Below are positions 1 to 8,581 of a stretch of DNA of 64,000 nt, piece by piece. This DNA comes from Myroides odoratimimus (lineage in GTDB: Bacteria; Bacteroidota; Bacteroidia; Flavobacteriales; Flavobacteriaceae), in NCBI RefSeq assembly GCF_030326305.1, contig NZ_JACAKB010000005.1, positions 124,001 through 188,000 of the forward strand, written 5' to 3'. Each line of letters begins with the position of its first letter. Positions within the stretch are counted from its first letter, which is position 1. The translations under genes were made by a program, and so were the position numbers. The notes below the pieces were generated by a model that saw only the letters and a list, made by a program, of their open reading frames with translations, did no database searches and was not told the origin of the DNA.

Positions 1-971
1 TTATGCCATTGATTAGCCCCTGTAAAAGTAAACTGTACGTTGTGACGACTATCTTTTGAACGGTAACCTAAACCTAAGAAATAAGCTACACTTTCGAAGT
101 CTGTCCCTTCTACATACCCATTACCTCTAGTATAAGACATTAATAAAGATGCAGATAAACCGCTATCTAAAATACCAGTATTATAAGAAGCCGATCCTTT
201 AAAATAATCATTATTTCCAACACCAGCAGATAACGAACCACCTTCTCTCATGTCAGAAGTTTTCGTTAAGATGTTCATAGTTCCTCCTACAGAAGAAATA
301 GCGATTTTAGAAGATCCTAAACCTCTTTGAACTTGAACAGCAGAAGCAACGTCTTGTGCACCAGCCCAGTTTGACCAATACACAGAACCACCTTCCATAT
401 CATTAACAGGCATACCGTTAACTAATACAGCGATGTTCTTTTGATCAAATCCACGAATATTCATTTTAGAATCTCCAAATCCTCCTCCTCCTTGAGAAGC
501 ATAAACAGATGGAGTTGTGTTTAAAATTTCAGGAAACTCTTGAGAACCAAGTTTTTCTTGAATTTCAGCAGCTTTAATTGTAGAAACTGCTACTGGAGTT
601 TTACGATCTTTTGCTACGTCAGCAACACCCATAATAACGATGTCATCTAACAAGTTTTCGTCTGCAGCAAGTACTACAGATCCAAGATCAGCTTTCTTAT
701 CAGCGCCAACTTTGAAAGCTACAGTTTTAGATTGATAACCAATAAAAGAGATAACCACCTCTCCTTTATCTCCAGAAACCGTCAATTCGAATTTACCATC
801 CATATCAGATGACGTACCGTTTTGAGTCCCTTTTACTATCACTGTTGCTCCAGGTAATCCCGATTGGAATTCACCATCCACAACTATACCAGTGATTTTG
901 TTTTGTGAAAGTGCAGATACTGAGGTAAATACCATTACCATCATCAGCATCCAGTTCTTCAAGTTTTTCAT
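1..971 (-). CDS. TonB-dependent receptor (SusC-like), N-terminal part
   Basis: Outer-membrane receptor for TonB-driven uptake of an unknown substrate. The gene runs off the left edge, so only about 323 residues are visible. It starts with a signal peptide (MKNLKNWMLMMVMVFTSVSA) cut before LSQ. A carboxypeptidase-regulatory-like beta domain follows (GLPGATVIVKGT, about residues 35-110), then a plug domain with KTPVAVSTI, VLVNGMPVND, VQRGLGSSKI and SSVGGTMNILT. A consensus TAnnTTTG promoter lies 35 bases upstream of the ATG. The substrate cannot be read from this part. The family call is strong because the plug motifs are typical. Confidence 0.9.
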   Translation of the reverse strand, partial: MKNLKNWMLMMVMVFTSVSALSQNKITGIVVDGEFQSGLPGATVIVKGTQNGTSSDMDGKFELTVSGDKGEVVISFIGYQSKTVAFKVGADKKADLGSVVLAADENLLDDIVIMGVADVAKDRKTPVAVSTIKAAEIQEKLGSQEFPEILNTTPSVYASQGGGGFGDSKMNIRGFDQKNIAVLVNGMPVNDMEGGSVYWSNWAGAQDVASAVQVQRGLGSSKIAISSVGGTMNILTKTSDMREGGSLSAGVGNNDYFKGSASYNTGILDSGLSASLLMSYTRGNGYVEGTDFESVAYFLGLGYRSKDSRHNVQFTFTGANQWH

Positions 972-1005
972 TTTGTAAGTGTAAGTGATAAAATTATTTT
1001 CGCAA

Positions 1006-1013
1006 CAAATGTA
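1006..1013 (-). promoter_or_regulatory. -7 element (TACATTTG) of the TonB receptor gene
   Basis: An exact match on the minus strand to the Bacteroidota -7 consensus TAnnTTTG. It lies 35 nt before the receptor ATG. A TTG about 16 nt further upstream could be the -33 element. The assignment is inferred from position. Confidence 0.55.
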
Positions 1014-1075
1014 CAAAAACATCCATACTCAATGTTACCAAAACATTAAAATTAACGTTTTATCACTATTTAGAC

Positions 1076-2701
1076 TTATTCTACAACTCTATTTTTTACA
1101 AAATAACGCAATAAAAAAGCTGTCGAACTATCATGTTCACATATATTTTTAGATTTAATTTCATTTTGTATATTCTTTGCCAAAATCTTTCCATACTCAA
1201 CACCAAATTGATCAAAGCTATAAATATTCCAAATTACTCCTTGAACGAACGTCTTATGTTCATATAATGCAATTAACTCACCTAAACTTTTAGGAGTTAA
1301 TTTGTCTATTAAAATTGTATTTGATGGTTTATTACCACAAAACTCTCTAAAGTTACTTAAAAAAGGTCCTCCATCACTTTCATACTCTTCTCCTATCTTT
1401 CCATTCAATAAAGCCTCACTTTGACCAAAGAAGTTAGACATCAATATATCGTGATTAGTACTCTCTTTAAAATGCGGATTTACAAAACCAATAAAATCAA
1501 TAGGAATCACTTTAGTTCCTTGATGAAACAATTGAAAAAAGGCATGTTGAGCAGAAACTCCTACCTCTCCCCAAATTAAAGTCCCAGTTTGATAATTAAC
1601 AGGATTACCACTCCTGTCTTTATTCTTTCCGTTACTTTCCATAATCATCTGCTGTAAGTGAGCTGGTAATTTGCCTAGCAATTGGCTATAAGGAACGACT
1701 GCTTCAGTCTCATATCCATAAAAATTATTATACCATATACTTAGAAGAGCCATTAACACAGGTAGGTTCTCTTTAAAATCAGCTTCTTTAAAATGCTTAT
1801 CCATTGTATGAGCCCCTTGTAGAAGTTGTTCAAAATGATTATAACCGACAGCTAAAGCAATCGAAATCCCGACAGCACTCCACAGAGAAAACCTTCCACC
1901 TACAAAGTCCCACATAGGATAAATATTCTCACGCTTCACACCGAAACTCATTGCTTCTTCAATAGCAACAGATACACCAACATAATGTGAACTTAAATCT
2001 ACATCGCTTAGACTACTCTCTAACCAATACTTAATTTTCTTTGCATTTTCTATAGTTTCCTGAGTAGTAAATGTCTTAGAAACAATAAGAACTAAAGTAG
2101 TTTCTGGATTAAGTTTATTCAATACAGATTGTAGATAATCATCATCAACATTAGAAATATAATGCATTCCTAATTCTGTACGATAATTTGCCAATGCATG
2201 CACGACCATCTTAGGTCCTAAGTCAGACCCCCCAATACCTACATTAATTACATCCGTAAATTTCTTACCAGAATAAGATGTATAACTGCCGTTCAATACT
2301 TTAGCCGTAAACTCTTTAATACGCTCACGTGTCTCTTGTATCTCTGTTATAACATTTTCACCATTTACTATAACAGCGGATTTATCAGACAAATCTCTAA
2401 GCGCTGTATGTAATACAGCTCTTTTCTCAGTTGCGTTAATAATATCTCCCTTATACATTGCCTGAATTGCATCTTTTAGATTCAATTCATTAGCAAGTCC
2501 CAACAACATTTCTATTGTTTCCTCTGTAATCTTATTCTTTGAATAGTCTAATAGAAAATCTTCCCACTGAATATTCATTTTATTAGCTCTTTCAGGGTCT
2601 TTGGCAAACAACTCTTGCATCTGAACAAACTCCATTTGACCGTAATGCTCCCTAAGCTTCTTCCAAGCTAAAGTTCCAGAAGGATTTATACTCTCTAACA
2701 T
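1076..2701 (-). CDS. pgi: Glucose-6-phosphate isomerase
   Basis: Interconverts glucose-6-phosphate and fructose-6-phosphate in glycolysis and gluconeogenesis; cytosolic. The 541-residue length is normal. The phosphate-binding NVGIGGSDLGPKM is near residue 155, the first family signature DFVGGRFSLWSAVG near 270, the catalytic Glu region QQMIMESNGK near 355, and the second signature with FDQFGVEYGK near 500. It is the last gene of a minus-strand set and starts 19 bases after the M23 peptidase stop, so co-transcription is likely. A weak A/T-rich hairpin between this gene and the TonB receptor may end the transcript. Confidence 0.97.
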   Translation of the reverse strand: MLESINPSGTLAWKKLREHYGQMEFVQMQELFAKDPERANKMNIQWEDFLLDYSKNKITEETIEMLLGLANELNLKDAIQAMYKGDIINATEKRAVLHTALRDLSDKSAVIVNGENVITEIQETRERIKEFTAKVLNGSYTSYSGKKFTDVINVGIGGSDLGPKMVVHALANYRTELGMHYISNVDDDYLQSVLNKLNPETTLVLIVSKTFTTQETIENAKKIKYWLESSLSDVDLSSHYVGVSVAIEEAMSFGVKRENIYPMWDFVGGRFSLWSAVGISIALAVGYNHFEQLLQGAHTMDKHFKEADFKENLPVLMALLSIWYNNFYGYETEAVVPYSQLLGKLPAHLQQMIMESNGKNKDRSGNPVNYQTGTLIWGEVGVSAQHAFFQLFHQGTKVIPIDFIGFVNPHFKESTNHDILMSNFFGQSEALLNGKIGEEYESDGGPFLSNFREFCGNKPSNTILIDKLTPKSLGELIALYEHKTFVQGVIWNIYSFDQFGVEYGKILAKNIQNEIKSKNICEHDSSTAFLLRYFVKNRVVE

Positions 2702-2720
2702 CTCTACAACTAACTAACTT

Positions 2721-3962
2721 TTATTCTCCTTTAAATTTTTCGTTTAATGCTTTATCTAATTCAGCTTTAAGCGGTGTAATATATTCTTTAAATGCTGGTA
2801 AATCTTTCTTTTCCATTGGCACAGAGTTAGGCAAAGATTGACTCAAAGGATCAACCTGTACCCCATTTTTCCAAAAGCGATAACATACGTGTGGCCCAGT
2901 AGCTAGACCTGTACTTCCTACCAGTCCAATTGTCTGTCCCTGATCTACTCTTTGTCCTACTTTCACAAGTATCTTTGACATATGTAGATATTGAGTAGAA
3001 TATGTCCCATTGTGTTTTACTTTTACAAAGTTACCATTTCCTGCCGTATATCCAGCTCTTTCTACGACACCAGATGCTGTAGTCATAATTGGTGTTCCTG
3101 TAGGAGCAGCATAATCAGTCCCGTTATGTGATTTCCATCTCTTTTGCACAGGGTGAAAACGATTTTTAGAATACTTAGATGTGATTCTAAAAAATTTAAG
3201 TGGCGCCTTCAAAAACATAGCTTTCATTGGTCGCCCTTCTTCATCAAAATATTCAGTAGATTTAGAATCTTGTCTTTTATAAGGAAAAGAATATAAATCC
3301 TTACCTCGATATCTAAAATAAGCCGCGTCTATCTTAGACACTCCTAAATAAATAGTATCGTTAATATACTTCTCCTCTATTGTAAAAGCAAATCTATCTT
3401 CTGGTTGCAATTTAAAGAAGTCAATAGACCATGCAAAGATCTGTGACATTTTAGTTGCTAATGACTGATCTACTCCTTCTTTACTTAAGCTTAACGAAAG
3501 GGATCCCTCTATCTCTGACGCAACTGTTCTGCGTTTTATAGTTACTGGATATGTTATTGTATATGCACTCACAGAATCACGCAAATCTATCACTTGATAC
3601 CCTGAGATATTAGGATGGTATATAAATGCCGCTAATTTCTCTTGTTCCTTTCTGTACTTAACTAAAGCATAAGGCTGACCAACACGAATATTACGTACAT
3701 TGAATGTATCTTTTACTTGCGTAACTATATTGTGAACTTCAGTAGAACCAATATTATTATCTCCAAAGATCTTTCCAATATTATCTCCACTTCGAATAGT
3801 ATCTTCTACTAAAATGTAATCTTTTAAATCAAAACCATATAATTCTCCTACAATCTCTTCTACATGCTCTTTTTCTGGTTGGGCTTCTATAGTAACCTCT
3901 TCCGTTTTTTTACATGAGATAAGTGCTGTAGCGATTAGTACACTATAAATAAATTGCTTCAA
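2721..3962 (-). CDS. M23-family (LytM-like) peptidase, lipoprotein
   Basis: Predicted envelope peptidoglycan endopeptidase or its degenerate relative. The N-terminus MKQFIYSVLIATALISCKK has a lipobox (LISC), so it is likely a lipoprotein. An OapA/LysM-like segment (about 55-105) precedes the C-terminal M23 domain (about 280-375). There HNGTDYAAPTG gives the H-x3-D zinc ligands and QYLHMS a further His. The usual HxH near the end reads GPHVCYRF, so Cys replaces the second His. The start codon is TTG. It sits 39 bases downstream of the dioxygenase and 19 upstream of pgi in the same operon. Whether it is active cannot be judged. Confidence 0.88.
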   Translation of the reverse strand: MKQFIYSVLIATALISCKKTEEVTIEAQPEKEHVEEIVGELYGFDLKDYILVEDTIRSGDNIGKIFGDNNIGSTEVHNIVTQVKDTFNVRNIRVGQPYALVKYRKEQEKLAAFIYHPNISGYQVIDLRDSVSAYTITYPVTIKRRTVASEIEGSLSLSLSKEGVDQSLATKMSQIFAWSIDFFKLQPEDRFAFTIEEKYINDTIYLGVSKIDAAYFRYRGKDLYSFPYKRQDSKSTEYFDEEGRPMKAMFLKAPLKFFRITSKYSKNRFHPVQKRWKSHNGTDYAAPTGTPIMTTASGVVERAGYTAGNGNFVKVKHNGTYSTQYLHMSKILVKVGQRVDQGQTIGLVGSTGLATGPHVCYRFWKNGVQVDPLSQSLPNSVPMEKKDLPAFKEYITPLKAELDKALNEKFKGE

Positions 3963-4001
3963 AACTCTAAAATATCTTTATTTTCAACTTCTTCTCCTTT
4001 A

Positions 4002-4922
4002 CTATTTTCCCCAATTCGCTTTTTCTTCCTCACTCCATAACTCTGGAAAGAATATACGCTTCTGATATTGTGGCAACATATACTTTTTCCAATCGCTTCC
4101 TCCAGTAGCTTCTTTTGTTTCTCCTGGATTACTTTCAAGATACTTAAGTGCAGTTTCATAATGCCCCATTACCCACACAACATTAACTGTTTTATCAAAA
4201 TGACGCATTGCTTCTACCAACCCCTTATCTGATTTGCCTTCTAGGGGTAATTTCACAAATTTCTGCCATAAATTTGTTTTTTCATAATCTTTCATGGCTT
4301 TAACAAAAATTTCACAATATCTGTTTTCGAACTCCTTCAATAGATATGACTTCTCTCCTGTCTTATAGTCTTTACCTGCTGCCTGCCAATACATATATTC
4401 TAACGCCTCTTTTTCAGAAATATTTTGTGGTAAATCATTTACAAATCTCTTATCGATTAAATTAATCCAATCTGTACAACCAAACTCAATTAATCGATAC
4501 TGACTACTCTGAAATCCACTTGCAGGAGCTAAAGTATTTCTAAATTTCAAATACTGCTCTACCTCCATACCATCTTTCATAATCGTAAACGAAGACGTAA
4601 GCATATCAAAGTAACGACTTATTCTAGCTAACCGTTCTTTAAAAAACTCTACCGTTAAGCTCTCATCATTACACTCACTTACTTGATTCAGCTCCCACAA
4701 TATCATTTTAAATAATAGCTCATTTACTTGATGATACATAATAAACACCATCTCATCGGGCAAGACGGTTCTCTGAATCTGGAGATTTAGCAATGCATCT
4801 GTTTGGATATAATCCCAATACGTAATAGGTTTAGCATATAACATGCCTTCTATTTGAGTTTCTGCTTTAATTCCTAAATCATTAAAGCGATCCACTACCT
4901 CAGAGAATTTTTTATCGATCAT
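4002..4922 (-). CDS. Tryptophan 2,3-dioxygenase family protein
   Basis: Family members are haem enzymes that open the indole ring of L-tryptophan to N-formylkynurenine. The 306-residue protein shows the typical N-terminal YWDYIQTDALLNLQ, the core FRNTLAPASGFQSSQYR near residue 150, and a C-terminal WVMGHYETALKYL followed by ATGGSDWKKYML, which correspond to the haem-His and the GTGGS loop. No kynureninase or formamidase is nearby. Its partners are a DUF3108 protein (15 bases upstream), an M23 peptidase and pgi. The family is clear; in vivo substrate and the link to its operon partners are not. Confidence 0.88.
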   Translation of the reverse strand: MIDKKFSEVVDRFNDLGIKAETQIEGMLYAKPITYWDYIQTDALLNLQIQRTVLPDEMVFIMYHQVNELLFKMILWELNQVSECNDESLTVEFFKERLARISRYFDMLTSSFTIMKDGMEVEQYLKFRNTLAPASGFQSSQYRLIEFGCTDWINLIDKRFVNDLPQNISEKEALEYMYWQAAGKDYKTGEKSYLLKEFENRYCEIFVKAMKDYEKTNLWQKFVKLPLEGKSDKGLVEAMRHFDKTVNVVWVMGHYETALKYLESNPGETKEATGGSDWKKYMLPQYQKRIFFPELWSEEEKANWGK

Positions 4923-4937
4923 ACTTTTATTAACTAA

Positions 4938-5717
4938 TTATTTTACGAATTCTAGCTTCGTCACTAAATTCTTATAATCCTCTAAATCAGCTTTAAGAGA
5001 ACCTACTGCTAGGCTAGCTTTGATACGTACTGGCACTTTATTAGCATCAGCACTTACCCAAACTGTCAAACTTTCTTTTTCTTTAAACACACGACCTGCC
5101 ATCACATAAGGACGAAATTTTAAAGTTTTCAATTTACCAAAATTTGTCTTTAAAACTTCCTCTCCTAGATATTTTAATTTAAATTTAAATATTTCTCCAT
5201 CGAAGAACATATCTATCTCTACAGATTCGCCTACTTTCAGATCATTTAACCCAGGATATTTACGTAAATAATAGAAAGAAGATACGATATCTTGCACGCT
5301 TTTAGTAACTGTATATTGCTTCTCTGTCTTCTTTTCATAATCCTTTACAGTGACTTTCATATTCTTGTAGTTAAACCACCCTTCTTGGTCCTTCGTATAC
5401 CCCCCTTCATCTATTTTTCGAATAAAACGATGAGGAATTACTTCTTTCTTTTCAAAATAACTCTCGTAGTTATCATATACTTTAAAAAACATTTTAGGCA
5501 CACCTGTAGTATAGCCTATCCCTTTAGCATGATAGACAGGAATACCATTATGCACAGTATCTGTCAAACGCAAAGTAGCAATACCAGCATTTAACAACCC
5601 ATAACTAATTCTAAATTTTAGGAATTCACCTTTATCAAAAGCCCTCACAGAAGATTGTGAGTACAGAAAACTTGTGGAAAATATAAACACAAGTAATATT
5701 AGAAGATTCTTTTTCAT
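4938..5717 (-). CDS. DUF3108 domain-containing secreted protein
   Basis: A 259-residue protein with a signal peptide (LLILLVFIFSTSFLYSQSS) and a mature part resembling the DUF3108 family, periplasmic or outer-membrane-associated beta proteins of unknown function. The pattern FRISYGLLNAGIATLRL near the N-terminus and KVYDNYESYFE in the middle support the call. It is the first gene of the minus-strand operon that continues into the dioxygenase, M23 peptidase and pgi. A -7 element and a -33 element spaced by 19 nt lie directly upstream. No enzymatic motif is visible. Confidence 0.8.
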   Translation of the reverse strand: MKKNLLILLVFIFSTSFLYSQSSVRAFDKGEFLKFRISYGLLNAGIATLRLTDTVHNGIPVYHAKGIGYTTGVPKMFFKVYDNYESYFEKKEVIPHRFIRKIDEGGYTKDQEGWFNYKNMKVTVKDYEKKTEKQYTVTKSVQDIVSSFYYLRKYPGLNDLKVGESVEIDMFFDGEIFKFKLKYLGEEVLKTNFGKLKTLKFRPYVMAGRVFKEKESLTVWVSADANKVPVRIKASLAVGSLKADLEDYKNLVTKLEFVK

Positions 5718-5734
5718 ATTGGTTGTTTTTTATT

Positions 5735-5765
5735 CAAAAATAGCAAACAAAAAAACCCAGCCAAA
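5735..5765 (-). promoter_or_regulatory. Promoter of the DUF3108-TDO-M23-pgi operon
   Basis: On the minus strand a TTTG (5762-5765) is separated by 19 nt from TATTTTTG (5735-5742), which fits the Bacteroidota pattern TTG-N17-23-TAnnTTTG. The ATG of the DUF3108 gene is 17 nt further on. The -33 part overlaps the hairpin that ends the upstream unit, so one unit stops where the next begins. Confidence 0.6.
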
Positions 5766-5782
5766 GAAATGACTGAGTTTTT
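5744..5782 (-). terminator. Rho-independent terminator downstream of hppD
   Basis: On the minus strand AAAACTCAG pairs with CTGGGTTTT (one G-U pair) and is followed by a run of T. On the plus strand the same pair is a C-A mismatch, so the minus strand is the favoured direction. It lies about 195 nt after the hppD stop. Confidence 0.65.
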
Positions 5783-5863
5783 ATGCTATTAACCAACCAA
5801 AAAACTATAAATTATGAAAAATTTATTACACTCAAATAAAGCTTATGACGACCTTATTTTTGC
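5745..5863 (-). ncRNA. Candidate small RNA or long hppD 3' UTR
   Basis: The 258-nt gap between hppD and the next operon contains an exact TACATTTG -7 element (5869-5876, minus strand) and, about 115 nt downstream, a good terminator. The interval has no ATG on the minus strand, so the product would be non-coding. The sequence just after the -7 element (GCAC then CGCAA) resembles that of the tRNA-Asn promoters in this window. No clear -33 TTG is seen. The interval could instead simply be an hppD 3' UTR. Confidence 0.35.
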
Positions 5864-5868
5864 GAGTG

Positions 5869-5876
5869 CAAATGTA
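5869..5876 (-). promoter_or_regulatory. -7 element (TACATTTG) inside the hppD 3' region
   Basis: An exact TAnnTTTG match on the minus strand, placed about 100 nt after the hppD stop and 150 nt before the next gene, where it cannot serve as that gene's nearest promoter. It is the basis for the candidate small RNA. Confidence 0.4.
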
Positions 5877-5975
5877 TAGCTTTTTACGGACTATTACTAC
5901 CTTGATTGGTTTTTAACTTTTATTTAACCAAACAAGTCTCCAAAAGACCTGTTTTAATATTTAATTAACTGAATC

Positions 5976-7136
5976 TTAAAGCGTTCCTCTTTTCTCTTGT
6001 TCACGTTCTATTGACTCAAATAAGGCTTTAAAGTTACCTGCACCAAATCCTCTAGCTCCCATTCTTTGAATAATTTCGAAGAATAAAGTCGGCCTATCCT
6101 CTACAGGCTTCGTAAATATCTGTAATAAATATCCTTCTTCATCTGCATCAATCATGATACCGAGCTTCTGAAGTTCTTTGATATCTTCTTTCATCATATC
6201 CATATGTACCCCTAGTCGAGCAGGAATCATATCATAATATGCTTGTGGTGGAGCAGATAAAAACTCAACACCTCTTTCTTTCATAGCAGCTACAGTCTTG
6301 ATGATATCATCAGTAGCTACCGCGATATGTTGTACTCCAGGACCATTATAGAAATCTAAATATTCTTCTACTTGTGATCTTTTCGCTCCTTCCGCAGGCT
6401 CATTAATAGGGAATTTAATACGACCATTCCCGTTAGACATAACCTTACTCATTAAGGCAGAATACTCCGTATTGATTTGTTTATCATCGAAAGATAAGAA
6501 GTTTACGAATCCCATCACATCCTCATACCACTTTACCCAAGTATTCATCTCATTCCATCCCACATTACCTACCATGTGATCTACGTATTTTAATCCAACA
6601 GGAGTAGGGTTATAATCGCTCTCCCATGTTTTAAACCCTGGTAAGAATGTACCTGTATAATTTTTGCGCTCTACGAACATATGTACTGTCTCTCCATACG
6701 TATAGATACCTGCACGTACTACTTCACCGTACTCATCTTTCTCTACAGTAGGTGCCATAAATGACTTAGCACCGCGACTAGTAGTCTCTTCATACGCTTT
6801 GCGAGCATCTTCTACCCATAACGCTACCACTTTTACACCATCACCATGCTGTACGATATGGTTATTTAATTCTGACTCTGCCGTTAAAGGTGTAGTCAAT
6901 ACTATTCTGATTTTATCCTGTACTAATACATAAGAAGCTCTATCTCTTACTCCTGTCTCTAATCCTGCATAAGCTAAAGATTGAAAACCAAAAGCTGTTT
7001 TATAAAAGTGAGCTGCTTGCTTAGCATTCCCAACAATAAATTCTACGTAATCTGTTCCTAATAGAGGCAAAAAATCTTGCGCTCCTTCAAATATTTTTTC
7101 TAAGCCAAATTCAACTGACTTTACTTCTTTACTCAT
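5976..7136 (-). CDS. hppD: 4-Hydroxyphenylpyruvate dioxygenase
   Basis: Fe(II) enzyme turning 4-hydroxyphenylpyruvate into homogentisate in tyrosine and phenylalanine breakdown; cytosolic. The 386-residue length is normal. It has two VOC (glyoxalase-fold) halves, about 25-160 and 183-345. The iron ligands are His187 (VDHMVGNV), His270 (GVQHIAVATDD) and Glu354 (LFFEIIQRMGARGFG), and the C-terminal GFGAGNFKALFESIEREQ is the family hallmark. It starts 31 bases after hmgA, which catalyses the next step, so the two form an operon transcribed hmgA-hppD. Confidence 0.97.
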   Translation of the reverse strand: MSKEVKSVEFGLEKIFEGAQDFLPLLGTDYVEFIVGNAKQAAHFYKTAFGFQSLAYAGLETGVRDRASYVLVQDKIRIVLTTPLTAESELNNHIVQHGDGVKVVALWVEDARKAYEETTSRGAKSFMAPTVEKDEYGEVVRAGIYTYGETVHMFVERKNYTGTFLPGFKTWESDYNPTPVGLKYVDHMVGNVGWNEMNTWVKWYEDVMGFVNFLSFDDKQINTEYSALMSKVMSNGNGRIKFPINEPAEGAKRSQVEEYLDFYNGPGVQHIAVATDDIIKTVAAMKERGVEFLSAPPQAYYDMIPARLGVHMDMMKEDIKELQKLGIMIDADEEGYLLQIFTKPVEDRPTLFFEIIQRMGARGFGAGNFKALFESIEREQEKRGTL

Positions 7137-7167
7137 AATATATAGTTTTTAGGTTGTTGTTTGATTA

Positions 7168-8334
7168 TTATTTCTCAGGTTCTAACCATGATTGGTAATA
7201 TTGTTCATCTGCTATCTTCATCGCCTCTTCAGTTACCATAAGAGGTTTAAAAGTATCTACCATCACTGCCAATTCTTGTGTTTCAGTCTTACCTATCGAA
7301 CGCTCTGCAGCACCAGGATGTGGTCCATGAGGTATGCCGGCAGGATGCAGAGAGATATGCCCTGGAGCGATATCATTACGACTCATAAAGTCGCCATCTA
7401 CATAATACAACACCTCATCACTATCAATATTGCTGTGGTTATAAGGCGCTGGAATAGAATCTGGATGATAGTCATATAAGCGAGGTACAAAAGAACACAC
7501 TACGAATGCATCTGTCTCAAATGTTTGATGCACTGGTGGTGGTTGATGAATCCTACCTGTTATTGGTTCGAAGTCATGAATAGAGAACGCATAAGGATAA
7601 TTATAGCCATCATATCCTACAACATCAAAAGGATGTGTAGCATAGACCATCTCAAATATCTCATCTTGCTTTCTTACTTTAATAAGAAAATCTCCTGTCT
7701 CATTAAAAGTTTCTAATACATCAGGACGTCTGATATCACGCTCACAAAATGGAGAATGTTCTAATAACTGTCCAAACCAGTTGCGATAACGCTTAGGTGT
7801 ATAGATAGGACGTTTAGACTCTACGATAAATAGTCTGTTATCTTCTGTATCAAAATCGATCTGATAAATAATACCACGAGGAATCAATAGATAATCTCCA
7901 TACTTAAAAGTAAGGTTACCTAACATCGTACGCAATGTACCTGTCCCCTTATGAATAAAAATTAATTCATCAGAATCCGTGTTTTTATAAAAGTAGTCTC
8001 TTAATGATTGTTTAGGTGCCGCTAATACAATGGTACAGTCACTATTGGTCAAAACTGCTTTTCGGCTTTCTAAATAATCATTCTCAGGAGCTACCTGAAA
8101 ACCACGTAAACGATAAGATTGAATATGATTAGACTTTGCTATTTTAGGCGCAACACTATACTGTCCTAGAATCTTCTTTACCTGAGTAGGTCGGTGCTCG
8201 TGATACATATTGGTATACATACCATCGAAGCCAATTGTACCAAACAATTGCTCATAATATAAGTCCCCATTTTCCTTTCGGAATACGGTGTGACGTTTAG
8301 GGGGAATACTCCCTAAGTGATGATATAAAGGCAT
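7168..8334 (-). CDS. hmgA: Homogentisate 1,2-dioxygenase
   Basis: Cleaves homogentisate to maleylacetoacetate, the step after HPPD. The 388-residue protein is shorter than the roughly 440-residue proteobacterial and human enzymes, as in other Bacteroidota. It opens with MPLYHHLGSIPPKRHTVFR and carries the cupin metal-binding region SLHPAGIPHGPHPG near residues 328-341. It is the first structural gene of the operon with hppD. Upstream is an unusually long leader with two small ORFs. Fumarylacetoacetase is not in this window. Confidence 0.95.
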   Translation of the reverse strand: MPLYHHLGSIPPKRHTVFRKENGDLYYEQLFGTIGFDGMYTNMYHEHRPTQVKKILGQYSVAPKIAKSNHIQSYRLRGFQVAPENDYLESRKAVLTNSDCTIVLAAPKQSLRDYFYKNTDSDELIFIHKGTGTLRTMLGNLTFKYGDYLLIPRGIIYQIDFDTEDNRLFIVESKRPIYTPKRYRNWFGQLLEHSPFCERDIRRPDVLETFNETGDFLIKVRKQDEIFEMVYATHPFDVVGYDGYNYPYAFSIHDFEPITGRIHQPPPVHQTFETDAFVVCSFVPRLYDYHPDSIPAPYNHSNIDSDEVLYYVDGDFMSRNDIAPGHISLHPAGIPHGPHPGAAERSIGKTETQELAVMVDTFKPLMVTEEAMKIADEQYYQSWLEPEK

Positions 8335-8444
8335 AATTACTTAATATTTTTGGTTGGTGATTCAGATTCCTGATTAAACATAAAAGAATAGACAACGTCA
8401 AGCATACAAGGCAATGCATCTAAAGATATCTTGTGAAGTCAACC

Positions 8445-8531
8445 TCAACAGAGCTGCCAGGTCAAAATGTATAGAAAGGTGTAGCTATAAAAGTCATAAT
8501 AAGCTACTACTTTACATACACTAGGGTACAT
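8445..8531 (-). CDS. Possible Tyr-rich leader peptide of hmgA-hppD (28 aa)
   Basis: An ATG-to-TGA ORF of 28 codons in the leader of the tyrosine-catabolic operon. Six codons are Tyr (positions 2, 11, 12, 15, 17, 21), two are Phe and one is Trp; the core reads AYYDFYSYTFLY. The ORF ends 110 nt before the hmgA start. Leader peptides rich in the regulatory amino acid are known from attenuated operons, so it could sense Tyr-tRNA. An AT-rich sequence favours Tyr and Phe codons by chance, and no attenuator hairpin is obvious, so this is speculative. Confidence 0.3.
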   Translation of the reverse strand: MYPSVCKVVAYYDFYSYTFLYILTWQLC

Positions 8532-8581
8532 TATAACATTTGGCTAATGTTTAATTAGGAATAATATAAAAATAAAAGTAT

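Noticed and set aside
3959-4159. 66-codon minus-strand frame overlapping the TDO gene
   Set aside because: It is a shadow in another frame of the TDO-family gene.
5814-5879. 21-codon plus-strand ORF between hppD and the DUF3108 gene
   Set aside because: No promoter on that strand, and it overlaps the better-supported minus-strand promoter and candidate RNA.
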